This document shows, one piece after another, positions 1 to 7,240 of a stretch of 30,529 bases of DNA. The stretch spans positions 1-30,529 of the IMG/VR virus record IMGVR_UViG_3300007559_000017, one strand, 5' to 3'. The first letter of the stretch is position 1. Each line of letters starts with the position of its first letter. The notes beneath the pieces were generated by a model that saw only the letters and a list, made by a program, of their open reading frames with translations, was not told the origin of the DNA and made no database searches. Position numbers and translations under genes: made by a program. This DNA comes from a virus.

Positions 1-1
1 A

Positions 2-1303
2 GTGTGTTACGATGCTCATTGGATTGGGTATAAATTAGGTTCAGGAACAGGTGCAACAGCAGGTCAAGCAGCAGCGAAATTATATAGTTTAACAGTAGCA
101 GGTGATGCAGTTCAGACAACAGCAGCAAGTCAGCCATTGTTATTAGCGCATAATGGAGCAAGTAGTGATAATTATTGGTGGGGTAGTGGGGTAAATGGGA
201 ATTTTGCAAGTACTCCAAGTGCAAGTGCTAATCAGATTACAGGTGATATTGAAATAATTTCTTATATTAATTTACCAAATCCGACAGGTTATAATAATAT
301 TGTTACTAAAGACGATGCGACATCAAATAGAATTTTTATATTTTCATTAGGTTCAAATGTATTGTCATTTTCTACAAATTTTGGTGCAGGATTGGTTACA
401 TATTCTTCAACTATTTCATTACCATCTTCAGTTAATAGATGGATTAGAGTAACAAGAAATTCGAGCAATGGTGAAATTAAGTTTTTTTATTCTGCTGATG
501 TAGTAACTACAAATCCAAATTCAGTAACTTGGATTCAATTAGGAACAACAGTAAGTGGAACAGTAGGTGCATCAGTAACAGGAACTTCTATTGTAGCTAT
601 TGGAGCACAAACATCAGCAGGAGTAAATGCAGTCCAAGGTCGTATATATCGTGCAACAATTTCCAACTCAATAGGAGGCACACCTGTAGTTGATTTTAAT
701 CCTGCAACATACAACGCAAGTACAAGTCAAACTGCTTGGACAAGTGCAACAGGTGAAGTTTGGACAATTAACACAGGAACTGCAGCCACAGGTTATAAAG
801 GTGTATTGGTGGATAGAACGATAGTTCAAAGTGATGGTGTGGATGATTTTGTTCAAAATGCAACTGTTTTAAGAGGTGATGTATGTTCACAATATTTAGC
901 ATATAAAACTGAAAATGCAAGTGCATCAGGTTATCCGTTTATAGATTCGTCAAGTGGTATTTATTTAAACTCTTTTTCTCCTGAAGGTGCTAATATGAAA
1001 TTATATATGAATGGTTCTGTGTCGGGTTTGCAAAAAACTTTAGGAACAACACTTGCTTTATTTACTGCTACAAATAATCAAGGTGTATTAAATACTTTGC
1101 AAAAAAATAATGATACACAAATTTCAAATACTTATACACCTGCATTATCAGGAACAGGAGTAACTATTGGAAAATCGGGAACAGGTTTCTTTTATCAAAA
1201 GGGAAATATAAATACTTATATATGTATAACAGGTGTTGATAATTCAACTGTAAGAACTGCAATGTACAACCTAATTCGCTCACTTAATAACAACGCATTC
1301 TAA
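2..1303 (+). CDS. Tail fibre / receptor-binding protein with a LamG-like domain (5' end outside window)
   Basis: The frame is open from the window edge, so the true start is probably upstream and only the last 433 or so residues are seen. The protein is rich in Ser, Thr, Gly, Ala and Asn and has few charged residues, as is typical of beta-structured phage fibres. Roughly residues 75-235 look like a concanavalin/LamG-type jelly roll, with alternating hydrophobic strands, a WIRVTR-like strand and a GRIYRATIS strand. This is followed by DFNPA and TGEVWT motifs often seen in phage adhesins. It starts a rightward run of fibre genes, and its stop codon overlaps the next start (TAATG). It probably sits at the virion tip and binds a host surface glycan or protein. 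The fold is inferred by eye. Confidence 0.75.
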   Translation: MCYDAHWIGYKLGSGTGATAGQAAAKLYSLTVAGDAVQTTAASQPLLLAHNGASSDNYWWGSGVNGNFASTPSASANQITGDIEIISYINLPNPTGYNNIVTKDDATSNRIFIFSLGSNVLSFSTNFGAGLVTYSSTISLPSSVNRWIRVTRNSSNGEIKFFYSADVVTTNPNSVTWIQLGTTVSGTVGASVTGTSIVAIGAQTSAGVNAVQGRIYRATISNSIGGTPVVDFNPATYNASTSQTAWTSATGEVWTINTGTAATGYKGVLVDRTIVQSDGVDDFVQNATVLRGDVCSQYLAYKTENASASGYPFIDSSSGIYLNSFSPEGANMKLYMNGSVSGLQKTLGTTLALFTATNNQGVLNTLQKNNDTQISNTYTPALSGTGVTIGKSGTGFFYQKGNINTYICITGVDNSTVRTAMYNLIRSLNNNAF

Positions 1304-1566
1304 TGGAAGATTCAATTATATACCCACGATTCTACAAATGCAAAACACTTGCAAAATTTAAAGAATTAGACACAAAATGCTGTGTTCTTTTAGGCTTACC
1401 AAATGATGAAGATACAATTGATTACGCAAATCCAATAGTTGACGTTGATGGTAAAAACTGGCTAATTGTAAATCAAGACACGAGTAGCTTGTTTAGTAAA
1501 AAAGAAATAGCTGAAATGATTCAATACGATGAAATAGTTTTACCAAATAATAATATAATTAATTAA
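1303..1566 (+). CDS. Small hypothetical protein between fibre genes
   Basis: An 87-residue protein whose ATG overlaps the stop codon of the upstream fibre gene, so it is probably translationally coupled. It contains two cysteines in a KCCVLLG segment, a central VDVDGKNWLI strand-like segment and an acidic N-terminus, and has no membrane segment. I do not recognise a family. Its place between two fibre genes suggests a small tail accessory protein or fibre chaperone, which is inference from position only. Confidence 0.7.
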   Translation: MEDSIIYPRFYKCKTLAKFKELDTKCCVLLGLPNDEDTIDYANPIVDVDGKNWLIVNQDTSSLFSKKEIAEMIQYDEIVLPNNNIIN

Positions 1567-1568
1567 TA

Positions 1569-2495
1569 ATGAGCAATTTATATAATCAAAATATCGGAAT
1601 CAACTATAAAGGGATTCTAAACTTAGACACAACAATCAACACACCTTTAGACGCTACTCTTAGGGCGGTTACTGATGGAATGGGTACTTCAAGTCCTTTG
1701 CAATTAAGCACAGACCAAGTAGGTATAAGTAGAACAGTTGCTTTAAGTGCAGGTGCTACTAATCCACGTTTATTTAATGAGGTTTATACTATCAATAATA
1801 GCGGAGCGCAAACAGGTGCTTTAACAGGATTTTTCTTAAATGCAACTGAAACGGCATTAAATGGAATTACGCATAATTTAATGGATTTGCAAGTTGGTGG
1901 GGTTAGTAAAGTTAAGGTTAATAATATTGGTTCTCAAACCTTAGCTTATTCATTGACAGTTGGTAGTAGTTCTGCTCATTATATACAATTAGGTGTTGGA
2001 CTTGTATTGAGAAGTGCTACTGATGGACAAGCTACTTTTTTAAACGGAGCAGAAACAGGATTTACTCGTATAAATTTAGGCGGCACAACGTCAAGTTTTC
2101 CCGCAATTAAACGCAACGGGGCAGTGATTGATTTTCGTTTGGCTGATGATAGCGGGTATGCCAATGTAACTGGTCAAGAATTGGGGGCTAATGTTGGATT
2201 TTTTGCGCCAAATTCTACCGAATTAAGAGGAACATATTTAAGAGCAAGGAGTTCGACTTTTATTGGATTTGCAGATTCAACACAAGGCATTGTTTTAGAT
2301 AGTAGCGCAACTACTCCAAGTGCGTCAGCAATACTTCAAACCAATAGCACAACAAAAGGATTTTTGCCACCACGAATGACAACTACCCAAAAGAACGCCA
2401 TCGCAACACCAGCAGCAGGATTAGTTGTGTTTGATACAACATTAGCAAAACTTTGTGTTTATACAACAGCGTGGGAAACAGTAACAAGTGTATAA
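1569..2495 (+). CDS. Tail fibre protein with FLPPRMT C-terminal motif
   Basis: A 308-residue protein rich in Ser, Thr, Ala, Gly and Asn, with repeated short beta-type segments. The C-terminus (about residues 265-308) carries the signature KGFLPPRMTTTQKNAI, then AGLVVFDT and KLCVY. This signature is common in Bacteroidota phage fibres and host adhesins, often just before a Peptidase_S74 chaperone domain. No such chaperone follows here, because the protein ends about 20 residues after the motif. Two small genes sit downstream. The role is virion attachment or tail decoration. The assignment to a fibre-type protein is firm; receptor and oligomeric state are unknown. Confidence 0.8.
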   Translation: MSNLYNQNIGINYKGILNLDTTINTPLDATLRAVTDGMGTSSPLQLSTDQVGISRTVALSAGATNPRLFNEVYTINNSGAQTGALTGFFLNATETALNGITHNLMDLQVGGVSKVKVNNIGSQTLAYSLTVGSSSAHYIQLGVGLVLRSATDGQATFLNGAETGFTRINLGGTTSSFPAIKRNGAVIDFRLADDSGYANVTGQELGANVGFFAPNSTELRGTYLRARSSTFIGFADSTQGIVLDSSATTPSASAILQTNSTTKGFLPPRMTTTQKNAIATPAAGLVVFDTTLAKLCVYTTAWETVTSV

Positions 2496-2511
2496 TTAAA
2501 TAAAAAATAAA

Positions 2512-2811
2512 ATGATAAAATTAAATCAAGCAAGTTTCATTTATACAAGCAATGAAACACAAACAAGTAGTAAGGTAGAATTATTAACGGTTAATTATAC
2601 TAATTATTTAGGCACAAAAGAAGTTGATGGTGTAATTGTAAATCAAGGGTACATTCAATCATTTGTTTACACTGAAACAATGAATTCTATAATGAATGAT
2701 GTACAAGAGGATTTGGTATTCACAAGTAATATTTTAAATGAATTGACAAATCAATACATTACTAAATTACAGTTATTAAACCCTACAATTACATTTACTA
2801 ATACTTTATAA
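2512..2811 (+). CDS. Hypothetical protein following tail fibre
   Basis: A 99-residue protein preceded by an A-rich leader. It contains many Thr, Asn, Tyr and Val residues in alternating patterns and an acidic DVQEDLVF stretch, with no transmembrane segment. It lies two bases before the next small gene and in the same direction as the fibre genes, so it is probably part of the tail-tip transcription unit. I do not recognise a family. Confidence 0.7.
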   Translation: MIKLNQASFIYTSNETQTSSKVELLTVNYTNYLGTKEVDGVIVNQGYIQSFVYTETMNSIMNDVQEDLVFTSNILNELTNQYITKLQLLNPTITFTNTL

Positions 2812-2813
2812 TT

Positions 2814-2963
2814 ATGATTACATTAAGCGAAGAAAAGTTAAAAGAATTAGATGCATTCTTTCAAGAAATGCCTACTAAATTTGGTTTACCATTATTGCAA
2901 TTCTTTAGCAAATTAGCTGAAGAGCAAAAGCCAAAAGTAGAAGAAGCAGAAGTAGTAAATTAA
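2814..2963 (+). CDS. Small acidic helical protein (49 aa)
   Basis: ATG at 2814 follows the previous stop by two bases and the frame ends with TAA at 2961-2963. The 49-residue product begins MITLSEEKLKELDAFF and is predicted to be helical, with a Glu/Lys-rich tail ending KVEEAEVVN. A clear terminator follows at once, so this is the last gene of the fibre unit. No family is recognised. Tight spacing and codon pattern support a real gene. Confidence 0.6.
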   Translation: MITLSEEKLKELDAFFQEMPTKFGLPLLQFFSKLAEEQKPKVEEAEVVN

Positions 2964-2972
2964 CTAATAGAA

Positions 2973-3000
2973 AAGGGGTTAATAGCCCCTTACTATTTTT
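2973..3000 (+). terminator. Rho-independent terminator after the fibre genes
   Basis: The arms AAGGGG and CCCCTT form a six-base-pair stem with a seven-base loop, followed by ACTATTTTT. It lies 10 bp after the last fibre-unit stop codon and just before the holin gene, separating tail and lysis units in the rightward direction. Confidence 0.7.
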
Positions 3001-3010
3001 AACTCAACCA

Positions 3011-3379
3011 ATGAAAGAAATATTTCAAAAATACTCGTTACCAATAGCTGCATATCTTACCAGCTACTTTAGTCCTGCTTTCCCTATGATGGTAGCTATT
3101 ATCTTTTTCTTAATTGCAGATTTTATTACAGGAATAATGGCAGCTCAAAAAAGAGGAGAAGAAATATTAAGCAAGAAAATGCGCCCAACTATTACAAAAG
3201 GAATAGGATATATGGTTGCTATCTTAGTGGCTCATGTCTTTCAAAAGAATTTTTTAGTTGACATAGAGGTACTAAAGATAATAAGTGGATTAATAGCTTT
3301 TATTGAGGTTAAGAGTTTAGATGAGAATTTTAGAATTATTACAGGTAAGAGTTTATTTAAACAATTTTTAAAGAAGTAG
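3011..3379 (+). CDS. Phage holin (Phage_holin_4-like)
   Basis: A 122-residue membrane protein. Residues about 20-44 form a strong hydrophobic segment containing the DFITGIMAA motif, and further hydrophobic stretches lie at about 64-79 and 85-98. The later EVKSLDEN motif is characteristic of the Phage_holin_4 / toxin-secretion holin family (established knowledge). Holins oligomerise in the inner membrane and open it at a set time, releasing or activating the endolysin. The gene begins the lysis cassette, followed by a small TM protein, an endolysin candidate and a spanin candidate. Length fits the family. Confidence 0.85.
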   Translation: MKEIFQKYSLPIAAYLTSYFSPAFPMMVAIIFFLIADFITGIMAAQKRGEEILSKKMRPTITKGIGYMVAILVAHVFQKNFLVDIEVLKIISGLIAFIEVKSLDENFRIITGKSLFKQFLKK

Positions 3380-3384
3380 AAATA

Positions 3385-3492
3385 GTGAAAGAGATTCCTG
3401 CAACAAATAAGGAAGTAGTCAAGGTAGTACTAATCCTTACAGCGTTGTGGTCTATATTTTTTTACATAATACATTTATATGAAAGTAAATAA
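3385..3492 (+). CDS. Single-TM microprotein downstream of holin (GTG start)
   Basis: A 35-residue frame starts with GTG at 3385, six bases after the holin stop. It has a short polar N-terminus (KEIPATNKE) and then one hydrophobic stretch (VVKVVLILTALWSIFFYIIH). Position right after the holin suggests a lysis regulator or antiholin. The start is not certain, because the frame is also open a little upstream and GTG is an unusual start in this window. The call rests on hydropathy and position only. Confidence 0.4.
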   Translation: MKEIPATNKEVVKVVLILTALWSIFFYIIHLYESK

Positions 3493-3507
3493 AATAAATA
3501 AAAAATA

Positions 3508-3540
3508 TTGTAAGTAATTAGTACAATTTGCTTATATTTG
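3508..3540 (+). promoter_or_regulatory. Flavobacterial-type promoter for the HNH gene
   Basis: A -33 TTG (3508-3510), a 22-bp spacer and a -7 TATATTTG (3533-3540) match the Bacteroidota TTG-N17-23-TAnnTTTG consensus. The start codon at 3545 lies only four bases beyond the -7 box, so the transcript is probably leaderless. This gives the HNH gene its own expression inside the lysis cassette. Confidence 0.65.
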
Positions 3541-3544
3541 TATT

Positions 3545-4150
3545 ATGAAAGTTATAGATTTAAAAGGCAAAAAATTTGGGAAATTAACAGTAATAGAGCA
3601 ATTATTACCAAAAGAAAAAGGATACGCAAAATGGATATGTAAATGCGATTGTGGTGGAGAGAAGACAGTACAAAGTGGTCATTTAAAAAAGGGGGATGTC
3701 AAGTCTTGCGGATGTGCAAATGTAACACATGGGCATACAAGAGGAAGAATATATACAGCAGAATATAATACATGGATAAGTATGAAGGACAGATGTTGTA
3801 ACCCTAAAAATAAAAGATATGACAGATACGGAGGGAGAGGTATTACTGTCAGTAATGAGTGGCTGAATAACTTTGATGTTTTTTATAAAGACATGGGGGA
3901 TAAACCGACACCAAAGCACAGTATAGATAGAATTAATAACGATAAGGGGTATTGCAAGGAAAACTGCAAATGGGCAACCGATAAAGAGCAAGCTAGAAAC
4001 CAAAGTTCCAACGTAATGGTACTTAATTTAAATACTGGAATATTTTTTTCGTCTATAAATGAAACGGTTGAAGCACATAATTTAAATAAAAATGTTTTTA
4101 ACGGAAAACTAGCTAGAGGGAAAATAAAAGATTTTATAAAAATAATATAA
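3545..4150 (+). CDS. HNH-family homing endonuclease-like protein
   Basis: A 201-residue protein. The N-terminus (GKKFGKLTVIE, then WICKCDCGG and HLKKGDVKSCGC) is the zinc-binding module seen in many free-standing phage HNH proteins. The central part (YNTWISMKDRCCNPKN, YGGRGITV, then HSIDRINNDKGY and CKWATDKEQARN) matches the HNH/AP2-associated nuclease block; the His and Asn residues around HSIDRINN are likely catalytic or metal-binding. The C-terminal 50 residues resemble a small DNA-recognition segment. Such genes are mobile and cut phage DNA lacking them (established knowledge). It interrupts the lysis cassette and has its own promoter, as expected for a late insertion. Confidence 0.85.
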   Translation: MKVIDLKGKKFGKLTVIEQLLPKEKGYAKWICKCDCGGEKTVQSGHLKKGDVKSCGCANVTHGHTRGRIYTAEYNTWISMKDRCCNPKNKRYDRYGGRGITVSNEWLNNFDVFYKDMGDKPTPKHSIDRINNDKGYCKENCKWATDKEQARNQSSNVMVLNLNTGIFFSSINETVEAHNLNKNVFNGKLARGKIKDFIKII

Positions 4151-4151
4151 T

Positions 4152-4544
4152 ATGGAACTAAAATTAATTAGAGAAACAAAAACAAACGATTCTACGATAG
4201 GGAAATTATATATTAATGAAATATATCATTGCTATACATTAGAGGACAAAGAACGTGAAGTAAAGGTACAAAATGTAACAGCTATTCCAAAAGGAAAGTA
4301 TGAAGTAATTGTAAATTTTAGCAATAGATTTCAACAGCAAATGCCATTACTTTTAAACGTACCAAACTTTGAAGGTGTAAGAATTCATTGGGGTAATTAT
4401 TCAAAAGATACTGAAGGTTGTATTTTGCTTGGAACAACAAAAGCAGTAAATATGATTGGTAATAGTAGGACTGCTTATGCTAAATTTATGTCAATTATAA
4501 ATAAAGTTGGTAAAAAAGAAAAAATATACATTACTATTGAATAA
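4152..4544 (+). CDS. DUF5675 protein, candidate endolysin
   Basis: A 130-residue protein with the DUF5675 pattern: N-terminal KLIRETKTNDSTIGKLYI, then YTLEDKERE, TAIPKGKYEVIV, and the core VRIHWGN followed nine residues later by GCILLG. The His-Gly-Asn and Gly-Cys pair resembles the catalytic His/Cys arrangement of YkuD L,D-transpeptidases, so a peptidoglycan-acting enzyme is plausible. Family members are commonly encoded next to phage holins, as here (established knowledge). No other lysozyme or amidase is visible in the cassette, which makes this the best endolysin candidate. The enzymatic role is inference. Confidence 0.75.
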   Translation: MELKLIRETKTNDSTIGKLYINEIYHCYTLEDKEREVKVQNVTAIPKGKYEVIVNFSNRFQQQMPLLLNVPNFEGVRIHWGNYSKDTEGCILLGTTKAVNMIGNSRTAYAKFMSIINKVGKKEKIYITIE

Positions 4545-4580
4545 CAAACTTTATTTTAAACCTTGTTAATAAATAAATAT

Positions 4581-4850
4581 ATGGCATCAGAAATTTGGCA
4601 GAAGAAAGAAGGGCAGAATAAAAATGGAGGTTTGAATAAAGCTGGAGTAGCATCTTACAGAAAATCTCATCCTAATAGTAATTTAAAGACAGCCGTTACT
4701 ACACCGCCATCTAGATTAAAAGCAGGGAGCGAAGCTGCTAATAGAAGAAAATCATTTTGTGCTCGTATGAAGGGGGTAGAAGGTGCTATGAAGAAGCCAA
4801 ATGGAGAGCCAACAAGAAAAGCATTGGCACTTCGTAAATGGAACTGCTAA
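4581..4850 (+). CDS. DUF6321 basic protein
   Basis: An 89-residue basic protein starting at ATG 4581, chosen over an upstream in-frame TTG because the family begins just before the WQKKEGQNKNGGLN motif. It contains KAGVASYRKSHPNSNLK, then GSEAANRRKSFCARMKG and the ending MKKPNGEPTRKALALRKWNC. This RRKSFCARMKG pattern is strongly conserved in a small phage protein family (DUF6321). Its function is unknown; the abundance of Lys/Arg and the two conserved Cys suggest nucleic-acid or metal binding. Its place between endolysin and membrane-protein genes is noted without a functional claim. Confidence 0.8.
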   Translation: MASEIWQKKEGQNKNGGLNKAGVASYRKSHPNSNLKTAVTTPPSRLKAGSEAANRRKSFCARMKGVEGAMKKPNGEPTRKALALRKWNC

Positions 4851-4871
4851 CAAAATAATAACAAAAAAATT

Positions 4872-5171
4872 ATGATAGTATTCGCAATCTTATTATTACT
4901 ACAGACCTGCTTAAATGCAATGTCGGACTCAATAGTGCATCATGATGCTTACAAGAACTACGGATACTTCTTTTCAAAGAAGGCAGCAGAAGCACCTAAG
5001 TTTGATTGGTTTCATAGATACTTTCCGATGTTCCATGATTTTTGGCACTTATCAAAAGTAGGTCAAACCTTATGTACCGTAGGAGTGATTTATATTGCTA
5101 CAGGTTCATTTATATTTGTTGCTGCCATACTTGTGGCAAGAGGCTTACTATTTAATATCGTATACAAATAA
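4872..5171 (+). CDS. Phage membrane protein (99 aa)
   Basis: The protein has an N-terminal hydrophobic helix (about residues 2-16), a polar middle rich in His, Trp, Phe and Tyr (SIVHHDAYKNYGYFF, then FDWFHRYFPMFHDFWH) and a C-terminal hydrophobic stretch (about 65-95). The aromatic/histidine pattern recurs in phage membrane proteins of Bacteroidota and might bind metal, but I know no function. The stop codon overlaps the start of the downstream spanin candidate (TAATG), which suggests coupled expression within the lysis cassette. Confidence 0.7.
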   Translation: MIVFAILLLLQTCLNAMSDSIVHHDAYKNYGYFFSKKAAEAPKFDWFHRYFPMFHDFWHLSKVGQTLCTVGVIYIATGSFIFVAAILVARGLLFNIVYK

Positions 5172-5671
5172 TGAAAAGAATAACAAAACTAATTCTATTA
5201 CTGTTAGTAATATCATCGTGCTCAAGTGATTTTTATTTGCGCATGGCATTGAAGAAAAATCCTAAGTTAGGAGATTCAACTACTGTTCTAGTTCCTTACT
5301 ATAAGGACACTACGATAACATTTACTATTGTGGGGGATACTTCTGACCAAGCAAAGAAGTTTAAGGAATGGTACAAACAGGCATCGGATTCGATGACTAT
5401 AGCTTTTAATGATAGCTTTGTACAGGTGAGCCAAGTAATTGACTCTCTTGGTAATTTAAAGACTAAGGTTATAAGAAAACCTTTCTTACATACTATTCAA
5501 GTAATTATACACGACACAGTAAAAGTGCAAGTGCCACCGAGAATTGTATTACAAGAAAAACAAACCATGTGGCAAAAGATTAAGTCTTATACTATCGATT
5601 GGCTTGCTTTTCTTGGTATTATTTTTATTGTTATTTTACTATTTAGAAAATTAGTTAGTATGCTTAGCTAG
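5171..5671 (+). CDS. Candidate unimolecular spanin (lipoprotein with C-terminal TM)
   Basis: A 166-residue protein. Residues 1-17 are a lipoprotein signal (MKR start, hydrophobic LILLLLV core, lipobox ISSC with Cys17). A predicted periplasmic region of about 120 residues with beta-rich and helical parts follows, and a strong hydrophobic segment at about 148-164 ends in FRKLVSMLS. An outer-membrane lipid anchor plus an inner-membrane TM in one chain is the architecture of u-spanins, which fuse the two membranes in the last lysis step (established for phage T1 gp11). The gene is last in the lysis cassette. Its 3' end overlaps the convergent neighbouring gene by eight bases. Confidence 0.65.
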   Translation: MKRITKLILLLLVISSCSSDFYLRMALKKNPKLGDSTTVLVPYYKDTTITFTIVGDTSDQAKKFKEWYKQASDSMTIAFNDSFVQVSQVIDSLGNLKTKVIRKPFLHTIQVIIHDTVKVQVPPRIVLQEKQTMWQKIKSYTIDWLAFLGIIFIVILLFRKLVSMLS

Positions 5672-5939
5672 TCCTATTAGCAGCATTAGTCCTATCCACC
5701 AAGAACTTCCACATAGCCTGTAGCTTTGCTAATTTGTCTGCGAATGGGAGCTCTTTAGCTTCTGTCCTAACATTACTGTCATCATACCTTTTAAAGGAGC
5801 TACAATGCTCTTGTAGGTGGTAAAAAGATATAGAGGTGTTCTCTTGATGATTCTTCATGAACCTCGCACATTCGTGTCTATCCTTGCACAATCTTCTTGT
5901 GTCGTGGTCTTCTGCGTTACATGGTTTAAGTTTTCCCAT
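5664..5939 (-). CDS. Cys/His-rich hypothetical protein, last gene of recombination operon
   Basis: A 91-residue protein with cysteines and histidines spread through the first half (KPCNAEDHD, RLCKDRHEC, then HLQEHCSS), compatible with metal binding. The C-terminus is helical (KLAKLQAMWKFLVDRT). It is the most distal gene of the leftward operon that starts at 8759, and its end overlaps the convergent spanin gene. No family is recognised. Confidence 0.65.
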   Translation of the reverse strand: MGKLKPCNAEDHDTRRLCKDRHECARFMKNHQENTSISFYHLQEHCSSFKRYDDSNVRTEAKELPFADKLAKLQAMWKFLVDRTNAANRTS

Positions 5940-5950
5940 AATATTATTTT

Positions 5951-6220
5951 TTATTGTTGCTTTTTTGGTTTTAATATATTTACTGGTTCTTGTCCTTTTT
6001 CTATTAGCTTTATATCAACAGACTTGGCAGCCTCTTTTTCAGTAAGGAAGAACACAGCCCAATTATACTTGCTTATTTGAGCCTTATAATAAACTTGTCC
6101 CTTATAATCAAATAAAGAGACGTGTGCGTACTCTTCTGACTTACGAATATACTTCTTGTCTTTTTTTGTTCTTACAATTAAGACTACGTCCTCTCTCTTC
6201 TCTAATTTTTTAATTCCCAT
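5951..6220 (-). CDS. Hypothetical basic protein
   Basis: An 89-residue Lys-rich protein with alternating strands (VVLIVRTKKDKKYI, VSLFDYKGQVYYKAQI, WAVFFLTEKEAA) and a charged C-terminus ending KPKKQQ. It resembles small single-domain beta proteins but no family can be named. It lies four bases after the upstream stop in the recombination operon. Confidence 0.65.
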   Translation of the reverse strand: MGIKKLEKREDVVLIVRTKKDKKYIRKSEEYAHVSLFDYKGQVYYKAQISKYNWAVFFLTEKEAAKSVDIKLIEKGQEPVNILKPKKQQ

Positions 6221-6224
6221 ATTT

Positions 6225-6422
6225 TTACTCCTCCTCCATTTCTACTTCATCTATTGAATGTGATAGCACTAAGAACTTTTCTCCTGTTTCAAGGTTCATT
6301 AGTACTATATCATATATTGGTCTTAGCTCCTTCATTGTTGCACCTACTTTTGTGGCATCTATCAGAACCTTCATATCAGGATGTTCGTCCTTTAGTACTT
6401 GTATTAGTTGTGTAACATCCAT
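6225..6422 (-). CDS. Small hypothetical acidic protein
   Basis: A 65-residue protein with an N-terminal helix (MDVTQLIQVLKDEHPDMKV) and then strands (YDIVLMNLETGEKFLVL), ending EVEMEEE. It lies two bases downstream of the YqaJ-like exonuclease gene, so it is co-translated with the recombination module. No family is recognised; an exonuclease or SSB accessory role is only a guess from position. Confidence 0.65.
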   Translation of the reverse strand: MDVTQLIQVLKDEHPDMKVLIDATKVGATMKELRPIYDIVLMNLETGEKFLVLSHSIDEVEMEEE

Positions 6423-6424
6423 TA

Positions 6425-7111
6425 TTACAGTATAGGTCTAACAAATATTGATATTAATAAATCTCTTTGCTCTACAGCCTTCTCTATCTCTTCCATCATC
6501 TTCTTCTGAACAGCAATATCCCTCTTAATTAGCTTGTAGAATATTCTAGCTTCTAGGGGTAAATTTATTTCAATCTTGTTTCCATCATCATCATACTGAG
6601 TGCTTGTCAAGTAACGCACTAGGTAATGCTCTTCTACAGGAGAATGTCCTAGTGCCTCATTGGACTTAGATAGAGCCATCATCTGACACTGTGCTTGGTA
6701 GAAGTATTCTTTAGGCACGTCTTGGTACTCAGAATTCTTATCATCAAACATCATCATCTTCTGCTCAAAGAACTTCTCTGTAGGGCACTTGATATCTCCA
6801 CTAGCTATGATAACATCACCATCCATAACTGCGAAGTCGGGAGTAGCTCCACTATTCTCGTTGATAGGATAGTAACGCTCCTCTAGGTATATAGCATTAA
6901 TTCCTGTTGTTGCAACAAAGTTCTCTAGAGCCTCTGACTCGTTTAGAATACCATGGTCGGTGTGTCTGCTACTGAAAGACTTAGAGTAACCCTTAACACT
7001 CTCCTCTGCTTTATTAAATATGTACTTATCCTTGGTAGCACCCTTGCCACCTATGAATAAATTGTGAATACCCGATGCGGTAAATCTTCCTAGTCTCTCG
7101 TTGCTTAGCAT
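6425..7111 (-). CDS. YqaJ-like phage recombination exonuclease (PD-(D/E)XK)
   Basis: A 228-residue protein with the order of YqaJ/lambda-exo nucleases: N-terminal RLGRFTASGIHNL, then HGILNESEALENF (His53 and Glu58/Glu60), TPDF with Asp92, and GDIKCP with Asp106 and Lys108, followed by a Gln-rich helix (YFYQAQCQMMAL) typical of the family. These residues form the metal-dependent 5'-3' exonuclease site that makes ssDNA for annealing. The usual Glu of the E-x-K motif is Asp here. The gene is two genes downstream of the SSB-like gene in the same operon, forming a phage recombination/repair module with the RusA-like resolvase. Confidence 0.85.
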   Translation of the reverse strand: MLSNERLGRFTASGIHNLFIGGKGATKDKYIFNKAEESVKGYSKSFSSRHTDHGILNESEALENFVATTGINAIYLEERYYPINENSGATPDFAVMDGDVIIASGDIKCPTEKFFEQKMMMFDDKNSEYQDVPKEYFYQAQCQMMALSKSNEALGHSPVEEHYLVRYLTSTQYDDDGNKIEINLPLEARIFYKLIKRDIAVQKKMMEEIEKAVEQRDLLISIFVRPIL

Positions 7112-7119
7112 ATGTATTT

Positions 7120-7239
7120 TTATTTTTTATCTTGTTGATATTGTTCTTCTACTATCCTTTGTTTTATTAAGGCTACTTCTTCTTTGGGCAAGGAAGCTAT
7201 CTCTAACTCCCTTGCTTGTCCAAATAAATCTTTACTCAT
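7120..7239 (-). CDS. Small helical protein (39 aa) between SSB and exonuclease
   Basis: ATG at 7239 and TAA at 7120-7122 give a 39-residue charged helical peptide (starts MSKDLFGQARELEIASL, ends QYQQDKK). It fills the gap between the SSB-like and YqaJ-like genes exactly, one base after the former's stop and eight bases before the latter's start, which is good evidence for a translated gene in a packed operon. Function unknown. Confidence 0.55.
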   Translation of the reverse strand: MSKDLFGQARELEIASLPKEEVALIKQRIVEEQYQQDKK

Positions 7240-7240
7240 A

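Noticed and set aside
5817-6080. Rightward frames opposite the first leftward genes
   Set aside because: They are rich in Phe, Leu and Cys, overlap well-packed leftward genes and lack start signals, as expected of antisense shadows.
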